DNA of 64,000 nucleotides from Archivesica marissinica (taxonomy: Eukaryota; Mollusca; Bivalvia; Venerida; Vesicomyidae), in NCBI GenBank assembly GCA_014843695.1, contig CM026398.1:12037584-12101583 (forward strand), in the 5' to 3' direction. This document shows, piece by piece, positions 59,366-64,000 of this stretch. The notes below the pieces were generated by a model, which was given only the letters and a program-made list of their open reading frames with translations, had not been told where the DNA came from and made no database searches. Both the position numbers and the translations under genes were made by a program. Every line of letters begins with the position of its first letter. Position 1 is the stretch's first letter.

Positions 59366-59526
59366 TAATCTAATCACAGATAATCAAACTATCAGTCTAC
59401 ACGTAACTATTTACCGACATAAATGCTGTACATGCGTTCGCATACTTAATTATAAACCGTACTGAAATCGTACAGAACGATTTTTTAAAAACTTATTTAT
59501 GTTACAATGATTGGGAGGCAAGTTTG

Positions 59527-59640
59527 ATCAACTTATATTAATCACTCTCGTTGGCGCGGATGAAAGCGTAAATGTGATCATTCATGTGGGAGGAAACCGG
59601 AGTACCCGGAGAAAACCCACCTGTCCTATCCGGAGACTAG
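59527..59640 (-). mobile_element. SINE-C fragment
   Basis: On +: acttatattaatcactctcg, gatgaaagcgtaaatgtg and gtgggaggaaaccggagtac match the SINE-C tail and body. The head is missing. Confidence 0.6.
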
Positions 59641-59722
59641 GACTGTCAACATGACTGCAACTAATGCAAATAAAATATGTTTATATTTGGCTCCGGTGTT
59701 TCTTTTAATCGGTATTTAGAGA

Positions 59723-59837
59723 TTATTAAACCGCGGAGGTGGGCCATTTGTGGATATTGGCGCACCCTATGGAGATATTGGCCAATATCGGATAGGTGTG
59801 CCAATATCCACAAATGGCCCACCGCAGCCGTTTAATA
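59723..59837. repeat. Long palindrome, about 115 bp
   Basis: ggtgggccatttgtggatat (59738 on) pairs with atatccacaaatggcccacc (to 59823). The centre gatattggccaatatc is a perfect 16-bp palindrome. Beyond the stem, ttattaaac and gtttaataa continue the symmetry. Confidence 0.85.
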
Positions 59838-59962
59838 ACTTCTTTATTGCATACATAGCCGTATGTTTCTTCTGCTGTTATTTGCTTATTTCGCTCAGCC
59901 ATTTTACCGTCAAGAGACAACAATCTGTCAGACAACGACTTTAATGTTGCTTCGGCGGCCAT
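59726..59962 (-). other. Short ORF with a strong start context, unknown
   Basis: A 78-codon minus-strand frame beginning MAAEATLKSLSDRLL, with AAAC before ATGGCC (good Kozak context). The first 47 or so residues look protein-like (charged, Leu-spaced, GKMAERNKQ). The rest reads through the long palindrome and is not credible. It may be a captured first exon or a transposon-borne ORF. I do not recognise it. Confidence 0.25.
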
Positions 59963-60023
59963 GTTTACTATGTTGTTGCTACCTGTGACACGTGATCGTG
60001 CTCGTGATTCGTTCTCGGCGCGT

Positions 60024-60052
60024 GCCGGGCCAATATCGAATATTGGCCCGGC
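60024..60052. repeat. Perfect palindrome, 13-bp arms
   Basis: gccgggccaatat, loop cga, atattggcccggc. Shares ggccaatat with the centre of the larger palindrome 250 bp away. Confidence 0.9.
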
Positions 60053-60350
60053 AGAGCCGAAAATCGAAATATATTGCTCGCGTCGACCAGATATTTTGCT
60101 TTTCTACCATTAAATGTGTTACTATTTATAGTAACGTATGCAATGACTATATACGTATATTGTAATTACTTTCCCTAGACTAAAGATCGATTAAGTAAGT
60201 TTAAAGATGTGTATGTTCATATAAGTTAGATTAAATCAATCGTGAATACATTACGTGTGCACGTCAAGTGGTTTAGTTCCGGTATAGAGAGTACCTGTTT
60301 GCATAGATAGATCGCATTATACAATATCCTGCATTGTATGCATATTAATA
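60053..60350. other. Single-copy spacer
   Basis: Nothing recognised. Confidence 0.4.
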
Positions 60351-60351
60351 G

Positions 60352-60492
60352 CAAGGCATTTAAATTCCACATTACCTCTCCTCTCTCCCTCGTGGCGATG
60401 GATTACATCAGGAATGATGTCTCGAGAGTGATTAATATAAGATGTAGGGACTTGTTTCGCAATCGAGCTCAAATAAATTTGTATAAACTAAT
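60352..60492 (+). mobile_element. SINE-A, 5' truncated
   Basis: Starts at caaggcatttaaattccac and keeps the rest of the body and the tail (tgtttcgcaatcgagct). The tRNA-like head is absent, as in an incomplete reverse-transcription product. Confidence 0.8.
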
Positions 60493-60556
60493 TACACATA
60501 CCTGTTATTCAATATTTGACTATATTTGGTTATATTTGACTATTTGACTATATTTG

Positions 60557-61057
60557 GTTACATCGCAAAAAGCAAATAAAATGCGTATTTCACGTATAAA
60601 TGCATTGCTACTACACATTCTTCTGAATACCTCTAACACTAACATTGAATCAGTTTAACAGTATTTTTGAGGTATACAAACTTTCAAACGTGAAAGTAGG
60701 ATTTCAAATAACGGTCATCCAGGCTCCTGAATTGACATTTGTTGTCATTGAAGTACTTTTCGTTTAGAGATAATTTTATTAAGATTAGTCTACAAATAAA
60801 TATGCATAGGCACTCATGTGAGATATCACGGTAAATATGTAGCATAACTCGTGTTATTCAGGATAAACGCTTTGTATTACGCATGAATGTCGACCCTATT
60901 TACATTATTTTGTTATGTCAACAAACAGCGTATACGACGTTTGTTTATTTGTTGATATACTCAAGTTTTTGAGGCAAATATTTGGAAAATAAATTATACC
61001 AATTAATAGCAAATTACATTCTGCAGACATTTGCGTTTTCACCGGTGTAGTGTCGCT
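60557..61057. mobile_element. MITE-1, copy 2, opposite orientation
   Basis: Segments such as gcaaaaagcaaataaaatg, cacgtataaatgcattgcta and tattctgcagacatttgcg-type sequence match the reverse complement of 5205-5657. The right end agtgtcgct with TTAA (61058-61061) is kept; the left TIR is eroded (ttacatcgc). Confidence 0.75.
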
Positions 61058-61061
61058 TTAA

Positions 61062-61296
61062 AATGTTTCTTTAATTAAAAATGTGTTTTCTATGTCATTG
61101 TATATATGTTGAGGGCCTTATTTGTATTAGCCATGTGTTATGTAAGCTCCCTCGAAAATAAAGTCTTTATTATTATTATTAAAATAGCTATATTTGAAGA
61201 ATTGAACATATAGTCGCTTCATATCTTTTCCTTCAAATGGAAAAGAATATACTATAATACATATGCACATATCTCTTAGTGCTAGAATTATAAAAC
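61062..61296. other. Spacer with a LINE-like 3' end
   Basis: gttgagggccttatttgta, then aaaataaagtctttatt and (TTA)n at about 61110-61181, similar to 2035-2081 and 43250-43330. Confidence 0.4.
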
Positions 61297-63075
61297 TGTG
61301 GAGGCACACAAAGTACCCAGTGGAGGCACACACCGTACCCAGTGGAGGCACACAAAGTACCCAGTGGAGGCACACACCGTACCCAGTGGAGGCACACACC
61401 GTACCCAGTGGAGGCACACACCGTACCCAGTGGAGGCACACACCGTACCCAGTGGAGGCACACAAAGTACCCAGTGGAGGCACACACCGTACCCAGTGGA
61501 GGCACACACCGTACCCAGTGGAGATACACACCGTACCAGTGGAGGCACACACCGTACCCAGTGGAGGCACACACCGTACCCAGTGGAGGCACACACCGTA
61601 CCCAGTGGAGGCACACACCGTACCCAGTGGAGGCACACAAAGTACCCAGTGGAGGCACACACGTACCCAGTGGAGGCACACACCGTACCCAGTGGAGGCA
61701 CACAAGTACCCAGTGGAGGCACACACCGTACCCTGGAGGCACACACCGTACCCAGTGGAGGCACACACCGTACCCAGTGGAGGCACACACCGTACCCAGT
61801 GGAGGCACACACCGTACCCAGTGGTGGCACACACCGTACCCAGTGGAGGCACACACCGTACCCAGTGGAGGCACACACCGTACCCAGTGGAGGCACACAC
61901 CGTCCCCAGTGGAGGAACACACCGTCCCCAGTGGAGGCACACACCGTACCCAGTGGAGGCACACACCGTACCCAGTGGAGGCACACAAAGTACCCATGGA
62001 GGCACACACGGTACCCAGTGGAGGCACACCGTACCCAGTGGAGGCACACACCGTACCCAGTGGAGGAACACACGTACCCAGTGGAGGCACACCGTACCCA
62101 GTGGAGGCACACCGTACCCAGTGGAGGCACACCGTACCCAGTGGAGGCACACACGGTACCCAGTGGAGGCACACAAAGTACCCAGTGGAGGCACACAACG
62201 TACCCAGTGGAGGCACACCACGTACCCAGTGGAGGCATACAACGTACCCAGTGGAGGCATACAACGTACCCAGTGGAGGCATACAAAGTACCCAGTGGAG
62301 GCACACAAAGTACTCAGTGGAGGCACACAAAGTACCCAATGGAGGCATACAATGTACCCAGTGGAGGCATACAATGTACCCAGTGGAGGCATACAAAGTA
62401 CCCAGTGGAGGCATACAATGTACCCAGTGGAGGCACACACCGTACCCAGTGGAGGCACACAAAGTACTCAGTGGAGGCATACACCGTACCCAGTGGAGGC
62501 ATACAACGTACCCAGTGGAGGCATACAACGTACTCAGTGGAGGCACACACCGTACCCAGTGGAGGCACACATAGTACCCAGTGGAGGCACACATAGTACC
62601 CAGTGGAGGCACACATAGTACCCAGTGGCACACTACCCAGTGGAGGCCACCGTACAGTGAGGCACACACCGTACCCAGTGGAGGCACACACCGTACCCAG
62701 TGGAGGCACACACCGTACCCAGTGGAGGCACACACCGTACCCAGTGGAGGCACACACCGTACCCGTGGAGGCACACACCGTACCCAGTGGAGGCACACAC
62801 CGTACCCAGTGGAGGCCACACCGTACCCAGTGGAGGCACACCGTACCCAGTGGAGGCACACACCGTACCCAGTGGAGGCACACACCGTACCCAGTGGAGG
62901 CACACACCGTACCCAGTGGAGGCACACATAGTACCCAGTGGAGGCGTACACCGTACCCAGTGGAGGCACACAAAGTACCCAGTGGAGGCACACGAAGTAC
63001 CCAGTGGAGGAACACAAAGTACCCAGTGGAGGCACTCACCGTACCCAGTGGAGGCACACACCGTACCCAGTGGAG
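61297..63075. repeat. 22-bp minisatellite, about 80 copies, cut by a gap
   Basis: ggaggcacacaccgtaccca plus gt. Variants are cacaaagta, catacaacg, cacatagta and frequent short losses. It gives huge artefact ORFs on both strands (up to 600 codons). It continues into the N gap. Confidence 0.97.
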
Positions 63076-64000
63076 NNNNNNNNNNNNNNNNNNNNNNNNN
63101 NNNNNNNNNNNNNNNNNNNNNNNNNNNNNNNNNNNNNNNNNNNNNNNNNNNNNNNNNNNNNNNNNNNNNNNNNNNNNNNNNNNNNNNNNNNNNNNNNNNN
63201 NNNNNNNNNNNNNNNNNNNNNNNNNNNNNNNNNNNNNNNNNNNNNNNNNNNNNNNNNNNNNNNNNNNNNNNNNNNNNNNNNNNNNNNNNNNNNNNNNNNN
63301 NNNNNNNNNNNNNNNNNNNNNNNNNNNNNNNNNNNNNNNNNNNNNNNNNNNNNNNNNNNNNNNNNNNNNNNNNNNNNNNNNNNNNNNNNNNNNNNNNNNN
63401 NNNNNNNNNNNNNNNNNNNNNNNNNNNNNNNNNNNNNNNNNNNNNNNNNNNNNNNNNNNNNNNNNNNNNNNNNNNNNNNNNNNNNNNNNNNNNNNNNNNN
63501 NNNNNNNNNNNNNNNNNNNNNNNNNNNNNNNNNNNNNNNNNNNNNNNNNNNNNNNNNNNNNNNNNNNNNNNNNNNNNNNNNNNNNNNNNNNNNNNNNNNN
63601 NNNNNNNNNNNNNNNNNNNNNNNNNNNNNNNNNNNNNNNNNNNNNNNNNNNNNNNNNNNNNNNNNNNNNNNNNNNNNNNNNNNNNNNNNNNNNNNNNNNN
63701 NNNNNNNNNNNNNNNNNNNNNNNNNNNNNNNNNNNNNNNNNNNNNNNNNNNNNNNNNNNNNNNNNNNNNNNNNNNNNNNNNNNNNNNNNNNNNNNNNNNN
63801 NNNNNNNNNNNNNNNNNNNNNNNNNNNNNNNNNNNNNNNNNNNNNNNNNNNNNNNNNNNNNNNNNNNNNNNNNNNNNNNNNNNNNNNNNNNNNNNNNNNN
63901 NNNNNNNNNNNNNNNNNNNNNNNNNNNNNNNNNNNNNNNNNNNNNNNNNNNNNNNNNNNNNNNNNNNNNNNNNNNNNNNNNNNNNNNNNNNNNNNNNNNN
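63076..64000. other. Assembly gap (N), to window end
   Basis: At least 925 N; probably another 1000-N placeholder. Confidence 0.99.

Larger units (their letters stand above)
49784..64000 (+). other. Wnt intron 2, partial, runs off the window
   Basis: No sequence resembling the next Wnt exon (expected to begin with a T(K/R)E-AF-YA-type motif) was found downstream of exon 2. The intron therefore extends at least 13.3 kb to the N gap at 63076. Confidence 0.65.

Noticed and set aside
61127..63061. Very long ORFs on both strands (up to 600 codons) at the right edge
   Set aside because: They are frame readings of a 22-bp tandem repeat that lacks stop codons; several frames on both strands are open at once.
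49784..63075. Third Wnt exon
   Set aside because: Searched by eye for T(K/R)E-AF-YA and later Cys-rich Wnt motifs in + frames; none found.

Overview
The window is eukaryotic, non-coding, AT-rich DNA from an invertebrate. I infer a mollusc, most likely a bivalve, from the mix of tRNA-derived SINEs, short TIR transposons and dense minisatellites around a Wnt gene. The organism cannot be proven from this sequence. Nothing looks bacterial or viral, and the long ORFs are almost all artefacts of tandem repeats.

The one host gene I can support is a Wnt ligand gene on the + strand. Exon 1 (CDS from 19689) gives a signal peptide and ends in a consensus splice donor. Exon 2 (49548-49783) encodes the N-terminal cysteine-rich Wnt block with the ECQYQFRNERWNC signature. 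The two splice in frame across a shared ATG codon. Intron 1 is about 29.8 kb. Intron 2 runs from 49784 past the window end, and later Wnt exons are not here. The subfamily is uncertain: Wnt16-like is my best guess, Wnt4-like the alternative.

Layout. 1-4510: small minisatellites and SINEs. 5201-5661: a TIR transposon. 5881-11254: a 23-bp satellite. 11255-12254: a 1000-N gap. 12255-17894: a 31-bp satellite. 17895-19688: single-copy DNA upstream of Wnt. 19781-49547: intron 1, with about 18 tandem arrays, SINEs of five types, several MITEs and a dead non-LTR reverse transcriptase. 49784-63075: intron 2, with more arrays, SINEs and MITEs. 63076-64000: a second N gap that begins inside a 22-bp array. 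By my own rough addition, about half of the non-N bases are tandem repeat.

The most interesting signals concern repeat biology rather than a new gene system. They are: minisatellites that appear to have grown out of transposable-element parts (a Pol III A-box region, a SINE tail, the subterminal repeat of a MITE); SINE families that share 3' tails but carry different tRNA-like heads; nested SINEs with clear target-site duplications; near-identical piggyBac-like MITEs; and three unrelated minisatellites whose units each carry the E-box CACGTG, two of them inside 4.3 kb just upstream of Wnt exon 2.
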